Positions 45,341 through 57,379 of a DNA stretch of 64,000 nucleotides are shown piece by piece. The notes below the pieces were generated by a model. The model was not told the DNA's origin, ran no database searches, and worked only from the letters and a program-made list of their open reading frames with translations. Position 1 is the first letter of the stretch, and each line of letters starts with the position of its first letter. The translations under genes and the position numbers were made by a program. This DNA comes from Lamellibrachia satsuma (taxonomy: Eukaryota > Annelida > Polychaeta > Sabellida > Siboglinidae). The stretch is taken from positions 408,431 through 472,430 of the forward strand of contig BSQZ01000054.1 of NCBI GenBank assembly GCA_033239005.1, in the 5' to 3' direction.

Positions 45341-46342
45341 TGCGGGGGGGGGCACGCCTTAACTTCTGAATGGTCGCATTGATGCCCGGGGAGGACGTTT
45401 TCAACGCGTAACATATCAAGTAAAACACGTGGACCCCCGGCCTTAACGGACACATGTTCACAACGAAACATGTTCTTATCTTTGGTCTCAAGTAACTGGG
45501 TGGAACTTGAATTAACATTCCTTTTGCTTGAATTAACAATCCATTTGTCCATTCGGTATTCACTCACTTAGCTGTAACACGGCGTTACTGTGTAGCGCAA
45601 CAACAATATACGTAGTTTATTCTGATAATTATGGTTTAATATGTCCATTACATAGTAAACAACATACAACATTTGCATTACAACATTTCCATAAAATAAA
45701 GCGATTCAATACAACAATGTCATATTCACTAACGGCGCAGAAACAATGTATCTAAGCAATCACAATTAAGTACTAAAGAAAACTGTAAATAACAACAGTC
45801 ACCTGTGACAAACAATTAGTTTCAAAGCTTGACTAATAATAACTTCTTCTTCTCACAACATATTTATCATCTAGTTTCTTCGTATTGAACTATGGCGGAC
45901 TGGTTGAAGTGCGTGGTACTGCGAGTCGTGTTTCGATTTATTTTGTTAACATGCGATTTACTTCTTACTAAATTTATGTTTTATAAATCACATTCATATG
46001 CAATAATTATTGTGTTGCATAATACCACAACGACACACTTTACATTAAAAAATAAATAAACCCGTCTATCTAGAATAATGTTAAATGACGGCGTATAATT
46101 TACACACCAAGAGATCGCTACGGACGCAAACACCAATCTCCCAGTGTGCATCAATCGTGACATGTGTAAAACGTTATCCGTTAAGAGGTCCATGATCTTT
46201 CGTTTTCTGCCATGCACATGATCGATGTGTTTGTCAGTGAGAATATTTGATTTGCTCGTTCAAGAATTACAACTAGAGATATGCAGGGGATTTCTATTGT
46301 CAAGCACTAGTTATCAAGTGAAAACTAGTTATCTTTCGTCCT
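45341..46342. other. spacer, copy B
   Basis: Same content as 15485-16488, with small indels. No ORF recognised. Confidence 0.55.
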
Positions 46343-47863
46343 TTAGGCAATGGATCTGTTCATCTGCAGGCCGCCTACTATAGCGACGACAACATGGAGG
46401 ACGAAGGCAACCACGGCGAGGTAGAACGAAATGATCCTTTGCCTTAGCAGCAAACCAGGCGAAGCCTCCGAGCATAAACATTGCTGAAAGACAACAAAAA
46501 TGGGACTAATAATATACTTATTATTTTGTTTTTGTCATATTGTTCACAGTTATGGAAATTCTGAGTCAGAAAAATTATGAATGAACAAAAGATATGTTTT
46601 ACCAAAGGGCATTGACATTGTCAATAATTGATACGATACCCCACAGACAAGTCATATTAGATAATAAATATAAACAGCAATCACATATAATGTAAGTTGC
46701 GGCACGTGGAGACATACACAGGCAGAAACTTGTACACAAAAACACAAACAAATAAACATATATAGACAATGTTACCTGCTAGCGCCGCTGCCACGATGAA
46801 GAGCATCTGAACCAGTCGTTTACTGACGGAGTGGACGAATGTGTACAGAATCGCCAGCAGGAGTGTGCCTATTGACGCTATCAGGGACAGACACACGAAC
46901 GCCTGAATCCCTCTGAACCAGCCTGGAACCAGCAACATCAAAATGGTAAAGTATCTACTCAGCCACAAAATCTACCTGAGATTAACGTATGGACTCCATA
47001 GTTGTACAGCATTTAATAAACTATCTTTACTATTTAACCTCAATATGGCGATAACTGTAATGCAAAACATTCAAGTACAGACATCTATTATTGTAAAAAT
47101 ACAATACTTTTAAAAAATAAAATGTAGCTTCAGATAACATAAAATATTTTGCTCATATGCACTCAACACAGTTTTTCAAGTAATGTTTTTTGTTTCATAG
47201 ACTAATAATCTAACCATGTCCAATTAATGCAATTTTTTCGAAATGCAAATAAATCCCATAATTTCCAAAATGATTATTACGTTTTCGCTTCTTCAAATAA
47301 GTTTATTGACAAAGAACTTCATAGTAGTATATTCGTAACAGTATTTCACAAAGCAGATCACAAATAAAATAAAGTATAGTTAATCCTCTGTTCATGTGGA
47401 TTAGTTTTTGGACCCATAATATGGTAAACGTGCATATCAATATAATACATATTCAAAATGTTACTGTTTTTATGCCGGAAATATATGTTTAATCACTAAA
47501 CATTAAGGACAATTATGAGAAATTATATATTGATGTTTGTGCACTTCCAAGGTGCACTAATTAAAACTTTATTTGATACCTAGTTACTTGGTCCATCCGA
47601 TATGGCTAGTGGTGCTTACCTTATAGGTAGGATGCAGGTAACTCCACGCATACGGAACCATTACAAATCTTCCACAATCCTTGATTAAGGTAGACACCAG
47701 CGACTCAACCAGCGACCCAGTTGGGAGTCGCCATGGCAACCACCGTAATTATAAAGGCGACTACAGCGCCCCACAACATAACGGCGGACAGTCCGGCCAA
47801 CGGCCCGACACGGTGCACGCTGGTGCGGCCGTTACGTGTCTCCGTGATCTCCTGAGTCCACAT
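46343..47863 (-). pseudogene. claudin-like copy B, 3 exons, inactivated
   Basis: Exons at 47620-47863, 46776-46922 and 46343-46483 match copies A and C with splice sites kept. Exon 1 has TGA at codon 53 (47705-47707), right after ATPNWVAG, and TAA at codon 81 (47621-47623). Exon 3 is 8 bases shorter than in A and C after KAKDHF, shifting the frame through helix 4. Exon 2 is undamaged (CLSLIASIGTLLLAILYTFV). The gene cannot make a full protein unless the lesions are assembly errors. Confidence 0.88.
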
Positions 47864-48105
47864 CTCTTGTGTGAATCGGGACGCTACGTTCCGGTGGTTC
47901 CTGTAACGAGTTGTACGAGTTACAAACCACTTAGATTAATTCAACGATATTAGCATAACTGTGAAACATAACCCATAATAAATAGACTCCGCTTAGCCTA
48001 ACCAAGGACAACGGAATCAGCCGTTTAGCAGAGTCAGACAAATTTAGTTCAATCCTGCGCGCACTTGTTCGGATGTATGTAGAAGTGCAACCACGTGGTG
48101 TGCGC

Positions 48106-48155
48106 GGGGTACATAGGGAGGTACATAGGGAGGTACATAGGTAGGTACATAGTCA
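48106..48155. repeat. 12-bp minisatellite (copy B)
   Basis: About four units of AGGTACATAGGG. Confidence 0.9.
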
Positions 48156-50040
48156 TAGGGGGACATGACAAACGAAAACACGCTACATTTTGCTGCTTCT
48201 ATTAAAACCAAAATAGCAAAACAAATACGATTGACACTTCGGAAACAATTCATTGGATGGGTTTTAATTTGACTGATCTATTTCAACATATTGACGTAAT
48301 GTGATGAAATTTTATCATAAACGTTGATCGACATGCTGAATTAAACCAAACGGTTTCCGCCATTTCATTCTCTTTCTGTTGTTCGCTAGATTATCTGCGT
48401 TCTGACTGCATTACGTGCTTAGCAGCTATTTGACAATATCGACGTGCTAAAATATAATTTGTCTTGTTTGGTTTGTGGTATCGACATACCAACAATTATG
48501 TTAGGATATCACAATACAACAGTGTCTCAAACATACTTAGTTAAAATGAGTGATTCGTAGTATGTTCACTCTACTCTTGATATCGATAAACCAACCTCGT
48601 GTTCGAAGAAGCAGACAGCGACAGTTGATGGTTTTCGTCTGATATGCCACCACGTGGAGAGCGGAGGTTGAAATACACTGCGTCACGCATCGCCAGAGCG
48701 CTGATTCGAGAGGGCATCTCAAAACATCGGTGTCTTCAAGGTGCAACAAAGTTGTCTTTCTGTGACTTTCTGTGCATTCTTATTCAATTTATTTGATCGA
48801 TTAGATAATACGTTTAAAACATCGATTGTGTTTATTAGACGGGGATGCATATTATATAAAAGCAACATAAATTTGAATCATTTTGGAATACATTTAACTT
48901 TTGATATTGTCCCTGCATATTACTGAGTTCCATGATTCATTTTCTCAGAACACGTCGCGCTTTCCCAGCAAACGAACCGTCGTCGACGCGAGTCCAGTGA
49001 CGTCATATCCCAGTATCCGCACTGATATAGTCTAAAGCACGGTGCTTTGAAAGTACACGAATTCACAACTGTCGACATTTTGTTATCGTACAAAGTGTAC
49101 TGGTGGGGGTCAATGCCCGTATTAATCGTTAAAATGTAGGTTTCATGTGAAATCTGACAAAACAAACACATATCTGTATCAACATATATGTCGACAAAAC
49201 CATCGATTAGATAATACATCAGTTAATTGTGTTTATTATAAAGGGATGCATTTAAAAGCCACATAAATTTGAATTATTGTGGAATACATTTTACTTTTGA
49301 TATTATCCCTGAAAATTATTGAGTTCGTTGATGCACTTTCTAGAAACAAGTCGCGCTTTCCCAGCAAACGAAAAGTAGTCGACGCGAGTTCGGTGAGGTC
49401 AAACCGCGGACATAAACAGAACACCCTTTTGTGTGCAGCAGGCATAGGCCAATGACACGCATGCGATGACATTGCACGAACCCAATGGGAGGCGCTGTGT
49501 CTATACAGTACCAGCATCTATTAAATAACTTCAGTTATTGAGTACAGTAAATGTACAACTTGTTGCATGTCTCACTAACGTGACTGTTAAATCACCATAA
49601 TAATATGTAGGCTGCGGGTGGTAATAAGCTAGTGCCTAAATTAAGAATAGACCACTGTAAGTCTAGATTGTAAGATAAAATTGCGTTTATTACAGCTTAA
49701 CTACAAAACCAAATTTCGCAGTTATCGCACAATTTACACTCCTGATCTAACTTCAGTGCCACGTCAAACCAAAAGTTCAAAATACAACCAAAACAAAGAG
49801 CAGAATTAATACAAAAGTTATGACCAAAAATAAAAGACCAAAGAAAAGGTAGTATAAAAGACGATATTAAACATAGTAATAAAGACGGTATTACAGACGA
49901 CTGGCCACAATCAGGACAATTGCGTTGGCCTGTACATATACAAACATAATAAGTAAGCTGTTTGCATATCATAGTGTCCAGTGTAAGATAAGGTTAACAT
50001 ATACATATATTAAGTACCATAATAGTTCCAACACATTGAT
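48156..50040. repeat. right arm of duplication B
   Basis: Matches 18317-20345 and 59190-61068, including the CRE-like TGACGTCA near 49000 and the second diverged subrepeat near 49215. It ends at ACACATTGAT, where retroelement sequence begins. Confidence 0.8.
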
Positions 50041-50250
50041 TTTTTTTTTTGACGTTTCCCTGTTCTCGACAGCCCTCTGGGAGTCAGCGAACTCCATTCC
50101 TGTCCACTCTTTGATGTTGTCTTCCCACCTCTTCTTCTGTCTACCTCTTCGTCTCCCCCCTCTTACGGTACCTTGCAAGATAGTCTTTGCAAGGTCAGAT
50201 GATCGTGATACATGACCGTACCACTTCAGTTTACGCTTCTTAACTGTTGT
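50041..50250 (-). pseudogene. LINE C-terminal fragment with poly(A)
   Basis: The minus strand reads GTVRGGRRRGRQKKRWEDNI, KEWTGMEFADSQ and AVENRET, then AAAAAAAAAA at 50041-50051. This block is the common C-terminus of an endonuclease/RT LINE family. It sits where the CR1-like LINE begins in copy C, so it probably inserted into that LINE. Confidence 0.75.
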
Positions 50251-50264
50251 AAGAAGGTAAATTC

Positions 50265-50422
50265 ACGAAACTTGGGAGTTCATATGGACCAACATCTGAC
50301 GATGACACATCATGTGACAGCTGTGTGTGCTGCTTGTAATTATCGTTTGTACAGATTATCATCAATATGTCACTATCTCACAACAGAAGCCACCAAAAGT
50401 GCTGAAAACGCACTTGTGACCT
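50265..50422 (+). pseudogene. CR1/L2-like LINE fragment
   Basis: AAACTTGGGAGTTCATATGG to AACGCACTTGTGACCTA matches 61147-61305 and 30100-30255 (RT C-terminal region, NLGVHMDQHLTMTHHV). It is broken at 50422 and fused to a partial 58-bp repeat unit. Confidence 0.8.
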
Positions 50423-50424
50423 AT

Positions 50425-50662
50425 TGTGACGTATTGGTTGTTGTTGTCAGTACTCAGAGATGGTTCTCCATGCTTATTATTGGAATTTATGTTATATAAT
50501 GTATCATCGTTCGTATTTGATTCCATGTGTGGTGATGTTTTCTTCTTCTTCTGTTTCGTTTGCTTTTAAATGACATGCTATGTATTGACAATTGATTGCC
50601 TGTGTGCGGCCTTGCTATTCACTGTATGGTTTATGTATGGTTTTAGAGGTATAGTTAATTAC

Positions 50663-50663
<1 letters not shown>
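50425..50663 (+). repeat. single partial 58-bp unit plus its flank
   Basis: TGACGTATTGGTTGTTGTTG (50425) is one partial unit of the 3065-4105 minisatellite. It is followed by the same flank as 4125-4319. Confidence 0.85.
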
Positions 50664-50665
<2 letters not shown>

Positions 50666-50730
<65 letters not shown>

Positions 50731-50740
50731 GCATATATAT
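50666..50740. repeat. (TA)n(CA)n microsatellite
   Basis: A TA run of about 55 bp, then ACACACACAC. It holds the same position as the (CA)n array at 4320. Confidence 0.95.
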
Positions 50741-50975
50741 TGGCTAGTGCAATTTTGGGTTTAGTCTAGTAAATTACGCATTTTTGATACTACAATTGTT
50801 TTCTATAAAAATTACACGGTTGGGTCCGTTATCTATAAGTTTTTGAAAGGAGACATGGTGTCCTTTTTGTGGCGGGTACGCTATGTAACGGACCACCGTG
50901 TATAGTAATGGTAAAGCAAGAGTTACTAATGTCTAGGCACAGATGTGAACTAGAGAGAAGACGGGTGTTGACCGG
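50741..50975. other. no feature recognised
   Basis: Unique sequence between the microsatellite and unit X. Confidence 0.5.
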
Positions 50976-51686
50976 ACCAGGGGAATGGCCGATGACACAT
51001 TGACGCACCTTCAGAAAAGATAAAGAGCATCCGTGTTAGACTCTGGCAATGGTGATCAATATTGCAATGACCAGGCCGACGATACATATATATATATAAA
51101 GGCCGATGTTTAGTTGCTAGACATGATGATGGTGGTGATTATGACTACTACGATTTCATGATTAGTTTACTATTATTATTGTGATGAGGCTGACGCTGAT
51201 TTTCAAGATCAGACTTTCGCCGTAGCCTACTGTAGTGATGTGTAAATGTTATATTAAATAAAAGCCTAGTAACGTAGGTCGAACCTGATGATACAGTGCT
51301 GACGTGAACAATGGAACGGTAACTAAGGGAAGCCAATGTCCAACGACAGGCGGATCCATAAGTTATACTGTGACGAGTTGCACGAATTACAAACCACATA
51401 CATTAATTCAACGATATTAGCATAACTGTGAAATATGGCCTATAATGGAATCCGCTTAAACTAACCACTGTTCAAATCTGTAGCGCATGACTAGTTTTAG
51501 TAATATACGAAACCGGTTTAATAAAAGAGTGCGTTCATTTGTTAAATTCATCGAAATAATTGACTTTGTTCGTTAGATCGGGTAACTGTCGAAAGCATAG
51601 TGTGTTTGGTGATTTCACCAAGACTAAATAAGCAAATTGTAAAAAAGAATTAGCATGTCGTAAAGAATACTATATAGTAGATAACG
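50976..51686. repeat. unit X, copy at 51 kb
   Basis: Matches 7605-8900, lacking the 170-bp tandem pair and the LINE fragment of 8580-8790. TATATATAAAGGCC is at about 51090. Confidence 0.82.
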
Positions 51687-51914
51687 AAACGATTCGTCAG
51701 AAATGTCGTACGCTAGAATGGAATGTAAGACGGACACGGTTCAGTGAGTTAAGGCTAAGGTCGTGTCTTCAAATGTGACCAGATAATAATATTGAATGCG
51801 TAGTGTAGTGCACTGCTGTCGGAAATGTGTATTAGTTATCATTTCGCCGTATCGATAACTGGAAAAACACCGTGGTCCTGTGGCCGCAACGGTTCTGTCA
51901 TTCTGTGGATCTCA
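51687..51914 (+). repeat. SINE-like repeat S, copy 6
   Basis: ACGATTCGTCAGAAATGTCG to GGTTCTGTCATTCTGTGG, followed at once by CGAC units. Confidence 0.85.
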
Positions 51915-52499
51915 CCGACCGACCGACCGACCGACCGACCGACCGACCGACCGACCGACCGACCGACCGACCGACCGACCGACCGACCGACCGACCGACC
52001 GACCGACCGACCGACCGACCGACCGACCGACCGACCGACCGACCGACCGACCGACCGACCCGACCGACCGACCGACCGACCGACCGACCGACCGACCGAC
52101 CGACCGACCGACCGACCGACCGACCGACCGACCGACCGACCGACCGACCGACCGACCGACCGACCGACCGACCGACCGACCGACCGACCGACCGACCGAC
52201 CGACCGACCGACCGACCGACCGACCGACCGACCGACCGACCGACCGACCGACCGACCGACCGACCGACCGACCGACCGACCGACCGACCGACCGACCGAC
52301 CGACCGACCGACCGACCGACCGACCGACCGACCGACCGACCGACCGACCGACCGACCGACCGACCGACCGACCGACCGACCGACCGACCGACCGACCGAC
52401 CGACCGACCGACCGACCGACCGACCGACCGACCGACCGACCGACCGACCGAACGACCGACCGACCGACCGACCGACCGACCGACCGACCGACCGACCGA
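51915..52499. repeat. (CGAC)n array, 585 bp, about 146 units
   Basis: Almost perfect CGAC repeats. One extra C at about 52061 shifts the phase, and one unit is AACG near 52451. All six frames are open and encode only PTDR/SVGR-type repeats, so no gene is called. Confidence 0.98.
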
Positions 52500-52860
52500 T
52501 TCACCGATTCACCGAATCACCCACACACTGACTGACAGACTCACTGATTCACTTACTGACTCATCCACTGACTTCCTCACTCACTCACTCACTCACTCAC
52601 TCACTCACTCACTCACTCACTCACTCACTCAATCACTCACTCAATCACTCACTCACTCACTACTGACACACTGACTGACTGACTGACTGACTGACTGACT
52701 GACTCACTCACTCACTCACTCACTCATTAACTCACTCACTCACTCAGTGACTCACTCAATTCTGTGGTTTTCACTGACCCAATGACGTACTGACCCACTC
52801 ACTCAATCAACCACTAACTCACTCACTCACTCACTCACTCACTCACTCACTCACTCACAC
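52500..52860. repeat. (CTCA/CTGA)n array
   Basis: The tail of the CGAC array, equivalent to 9256-9955 but shorter. A (AAAC)n-like stretch and imperfect hairpin follow near 52870-52950. Confidence 0.93.
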
Positions 52861-53016
52861 CAGGCACTTGTTTGTTTCAAACATATAAACAAACAAAACA
52901 AACATACAAACAAGCCATGCGCACAACACATGTGCGTATTGTGTGTAATCAAATAAGGATATATTGCTGAAAAGGGGGCAGATGAGATGAACACTTAAAA
53001 AGGTAGTAGTGTATAT

Positions 53017-53500
53017 ATGCAGTGATACATAGATGACCAAGCTCACTTAATGATTTGTTCACGGATTAACTAATTTGTATAACATATTTGTGTAACAACA
53101 TTATGCATATCGACAAAGTGACGCTTAAATGATGAATTCCATAATTTTACGCCAAACACAGATAAGGACATCGCCCTTATTTCTATACTCACATTCTCTC
53201 TCATAAACTGATGTATCCTACGTGTAGAATATTGTGGACTGCGCATTACAAATAACGTTTGATTGTCACTTGGTCAAATATTATGGTATGCGTTGAACAT
53301 AGATAAAACAGTTTTCAACTCAACTATATCTTGAATTTTTTTTATTCGGGTATAGTGATTTGTATGGTCAAATCGTCTGGCACCGTAAATCAATCGCATC
53401 ACTAATTTCTGTAGCAATATATGACATAGTAAATTTGTCTTGTTAGTGTTTCCCCATATTTCAGAACAAAACATCAAGTGAGGCAAGAACAACGAACAAT
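53017..53500 (-). pseudogene. LINE C-terminal fragment (copy C)
   Basis: The minus strand keeps MFLPHLMFCSEIWGNTNKTN, LMRLIYGARRFDHTNH-like residues and TVLSMFNAYHNI. It is the paralogue of 41833-42335. Confidence 0.7.
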
Positions 53501-53719
53501 GAACTTGAAGTGGCTTGAACCCTCTTCATAGCGGTATAGTAGATATTTATTGTGATTTGTTACGTTTGTGCCTCCCAAATAATATATATTAGTTTTAGTG
53601 GTTCAGTGATAGTTTGTTTACACAAAACACCGTGTGCATCCTATTAAGCTCCGTACATAATTCGTCCAACAGAACTGTGACTGTGAGAATAAAATATATA
53701 TAATATATCAAATACTTAT

Positions 53720-54230
53720 GTTGCACTAAAATCCTCGGGAGACTCAAGCTCGGCAGCGAACCAAAACAAAAGGGGTTAAGCAGTTCCTAATCGATAAGCA
53801 GTTCCAGATGTGGATTGGTACGCTGGGAAGCTATGGAGGATAAGCAAGTTAAAACAGGTGGGATTTTAGTTTACGGCGAAACGTTGTTTATATAGTTTAT
53901 AAAAACAACATATTTAACACTAACAAGGAGCGAGTTCCACAGAGTCGGTGCAGCAACTGAAAAAGCTGTAGGTCCGACATTTGTCTTAACTCTGGGAACG
54001 AAAAGTATATTAGTACCAGTATTATTGCAGTTTGTCTTAACACTGTCGTCGACAAATAAAATACACTTGAATAGCTTCGACACATTACATTACCCATGTC
54101 ATTGACATACATTTTAAACATTTGAGAGCCTAAGATAGAACCTTGTGGGACACCACATGATATTCGTAAACGCCCAGATATATGTCCATCGTAACTGACA
54201 TATTGCATTATATTAGACAAATACCCTTTT
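53720..54230 (-). pseudogene. second LINE fragment, internally deleted (copy C)
   Basis: GRLRISCGVPQGSILGSQMF and FSVAAPTLWNSL are separated by the same deletion as in copy B (42550-43100). An extra TATAGTTTATA insertion truncates the tail frame. Confidence 0.75.
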
Positions 54231-54534
54231 TATCAATTCATAAGCAACAGGTAATACCATAAAATTATTGTTTATTACATAGTAATTGGTGGTCTACCGT
54301 ACCAAATGCTTTTCGCAGATCGGTAAATACACCAACAGCGTGTTTTTTTATTTAGCGAATTTCTTATTTCAGAATATAATTCTACAAGGGTATTGGAGGT
54401 GGAAATATTTTCAAAATGTAAAATTTTTTTTATAAATGTATTAAATCTATTGTTGTATAATTGTTCCTAAATTTTACAAAATTGTGAAAGCAAGGAAACC
54501 GACCTTTAATTATTAAAATTGCTTTTGCTTCCTG

Positions 54535-54955
54535 GTTTGAATAGCGATATAACCTTGGCGACTTTCAGTTTAAGTTCAATTTTGAAAATAAAAATTACAT
54601 ATATATGTTACTGGTTTTACGTTAGAAGCAAATACACTTAAAACAAGTCGGAAATCTATGCCATCACCGTCAGAAGTTGTTTTTCTTCAACATTTATTTA
54701 CAACCTTTATACTTTCACTGTCATCGACCGGTGATAGATACGTTCCATATTTTAAAAAGTTAAACATTCATATACAGATGCTTCAGGGGAAACGTTTATA
54801 CTTTTTGTTAAATCAGGTCCAATAGTTGTGAAGAATTTATCCCATTTTCAAACTTGTTTCCTTCTGTAAAAAAAAATGATCAGGGTAGATAGATTGTTGT
54901 AGATTCTTTCCCATTACATTCCTCAAAATTGTCCAAGTCTCTGTGATATTATTAC
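54535..54955. repeat. shared segment of duplications A, B, C (copy C)
   Basis: Matches 13046-13440 and 43355-43770. Confidence 0.75.
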
Positions 54956-54959
54956 GCTG

Positions 54960-55560
54960 TCCACTTATTCACTCACGCATTCCCGCACTCACTCAATCAC
55001 TCACCCATTCACTCACTCAGTCAGTCACTCACAGTCCACTCAATCACTCACGCACTCACGCAATCATTCACCCACCCACTTACTCGGTCAGTCACACACT
55101 GTCCACTCATTCATTCACGAACTCACTCGCTCAGTTCCCAAAACGATACGTCAGTATTTTGTCGTACGCTAGAAATTGTGGAACGTAAGACGGACACGGT
55201 TCAGTGAGTTTAGGCCACGGTTGTGTCTTCTACTGCGACCAGATAAACATTATTGAATGTGTAGTGTACAACTAACGGAAATGTCTGAATCGGAAATGTG
55301 TAGTAGTAGTTACCATTTCGCCGGGTCAATTATTAAACAACCACCGTGGCCCAGTGGACACAACGGTTCTGTGATTCCGTGGAACTAACTGACTTACTCA
55401 CCCACTCACTCATTAAACAACTCACTCATTAAGCAACTCATTCGTTCACGCACACATTCACTCACTGAGTTAAATAACTAACTCACTCACTCACACACTC
55501 TCGCATTCTCACGTATTAATTCACTCACGTACTGACACACTCACTCACTCATGCACTCAT
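54960..55560 (+). repeat. CTCA arrays around SINE-like repeat S, copy 7
   Basis: Array at 54960-55130. Repeat S at 55139-55388 (GTAAGACGGACACGGTTCAG, CACCGTGGCCCAGTGGACAC). Tail array to about 55560. Confidence 0.85.
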
Positions 55561-55746
55561 GCCTGATTAAAGGGGTGGCCGAATTACTGAGGTTGGTCAG
55601 ATAAACAGATGTGAAAAAAACAGACTTTGATACAGTGGCCGTTTCCAAGGGGTGGCCGCTGTGAATGGTTCTACTGTACTTTTTAAAACATGATTTGCTC
55701 CGACTTCTAACTAGTTTGGCTTTCCGCTATAGCTAGTGATGCTTAC

Positions 55747-56420
55747 CTGGTAGACAAGTTAACGTCATGCAAATGGAACTAACACGAGCTTTCCACAATC
55801 CCTGATGAAGGCTTCCTAGCTTGACTCATTTATGAGTCGCCACGGCAACCCTCAATGAATCCTTCTGTCTTGAGCAGACAATGGTTTGCGTCGTCGTGGT
55901 TGTCAGTTATGGTGTGCACATCACCTGGTGTGGCTTAATAGCCCCACTCTGGCATGACAGTCTCTGCCGTGCTTGCTGCAGGTGAAGGAAATCGGCTGAA
56001 ATGGTGCAGACCTCTGCTTTCGCTGTTCCCTCTTTTTAGCCAGTTGCGTAGATCTTTTATGTTCTGCTTTTTTATGCCATTCCGAACAATCAGCCTCCAA
56101 TGACCTCGATCGTCAGCGGCTGTCTCCCATCTGTTCGTGTATATGTTCGCCAGGACACATCCCTGTTTTACTCCACTGCGGATCTCAAAGGGTTCGGATG
56201 TAGCCCCGTCATAGTAGACTGTGCCCTTTATGTTGTCATGAAAGGAGATCCCACTGAGTAGCTATGGCAACCACCGTGATGATAAAGGCTGTTATAGCGC
56301 CCCAGAAGACAATAGCCGACAACACGGCCAACGGCCCAACACGGTGCACGCTTGTTTTGTCATGCGTGTCCCCGTTATCTCCTTCGTCGACAACTCACCC
56401 AAGCTCTCATCCATGCGCGG
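55747..56420 (-). pseudogene. claudin-like subfamily 2, exon 1, split by a LINE (copy C)
   Basis: The N-terminal half (56255-56420) starts MDESLGELSTKEITGTR, then frameshifts within the helix region. The distal half (55747-55849) follows the LINE insertion and ends at a GTAAGC donor. Exons 2 and 3 are absent. Confidence 0.75.
55850..56254 (-). mobile_element. LINE fragment in claudin-like exon (copy C)
   Basis: Same insertion as 14918-15315 and 44724-45176, with FEIRSGVKQGCVLA and a C-terminal zinc-finger-like tail. Direct repeats lie at 55833-55849 and 56255-56271. Confidence 0.8.
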
Positions 56421-57379
56421 GGGGGGGAAGCCTTAACCTCTGATTGTCGCATTGATGCCCGGGGAGGACGTTTTCAACGCGTAACATATCAAGTAAAACA
56501 AGTGGACTCCCGGCCACAACGGACACATGTTCACAACGAAACATGTTCTTATCTTTGGTCTCACGTAACTGGGTGGAACTTGAATTAACATTCCTTCTGC
56601 CCATTCGGTATTCACTCACTTAACTGTAACACGGCGTTACTGTGTAGCGCTATAACAATATAAGTAGGTTGTTCTGATAATTATGGTTTAATATGTCCAT
56701 TACATAGTAAACAACATACAACATTTGCATTACAACATTTCCATAAAATAAAGCGATTCAATACAACAATGTCATATTCACTATCGGCGCAGAAGCAATG
56801 TATATAAACAATTACAATTAAGTACTAAAGAAACTGTACATTACAACAGTCACCTGAGACAAACAATAAGTTTCAAAAATTTACTAATAATCTCTTCTCA
56901 CAGCATATGTATCATCTAGCTTCTTCGTATTGAACTATGGCGGAATGGTTGAGGTGCGTGGCACTGCGAGTTATGTTGCGATTTTACATGCTACTTACTT
57001 CTTACTAAATTTATGTTTTATAAATCACATTCATATGCAATAATTATTGTGTTGCATAATACCACAACGACACACTTTACATTAAAAGAAAAATAAACCC
57101 GTCTATGTACGATAATGTTAAATGACGGCGTATAATTTACACACCCAGAGGTCGCTACGGACGCAAACACCAATCTCCCAGTGTGCATCAATCGTGACAT
57201 GTGCAAAACGTGATCCGTTAAGAGATCCATGATCTTTCGTTTTCTGCCATGTACACGATCGATGTGTTTGCCAGTGAGAATATTTGATTTGCTTTTTCAA
57301 GAATTACAACTATACATATGCAGTGGATTTCTATTGTCAAGCACTAGCTATCAAGTGAAAACTAGTTATCTTCCGTCCT
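56421..57379. other. spacer, copy C
   Basis: Same content as 15485-16488 and 45341-46342. No ORF recognised. Confidence 0.55.

Noticed and set aside
51825..52674. ORFs of 219-264 residues made of PTDR or SVGR repeats
   Set aside because: The period-4 CGAC array is open in every frame. The paralogue at 9135 and the array-free copy at 28650 show it is a repeat expansion, not a gene.
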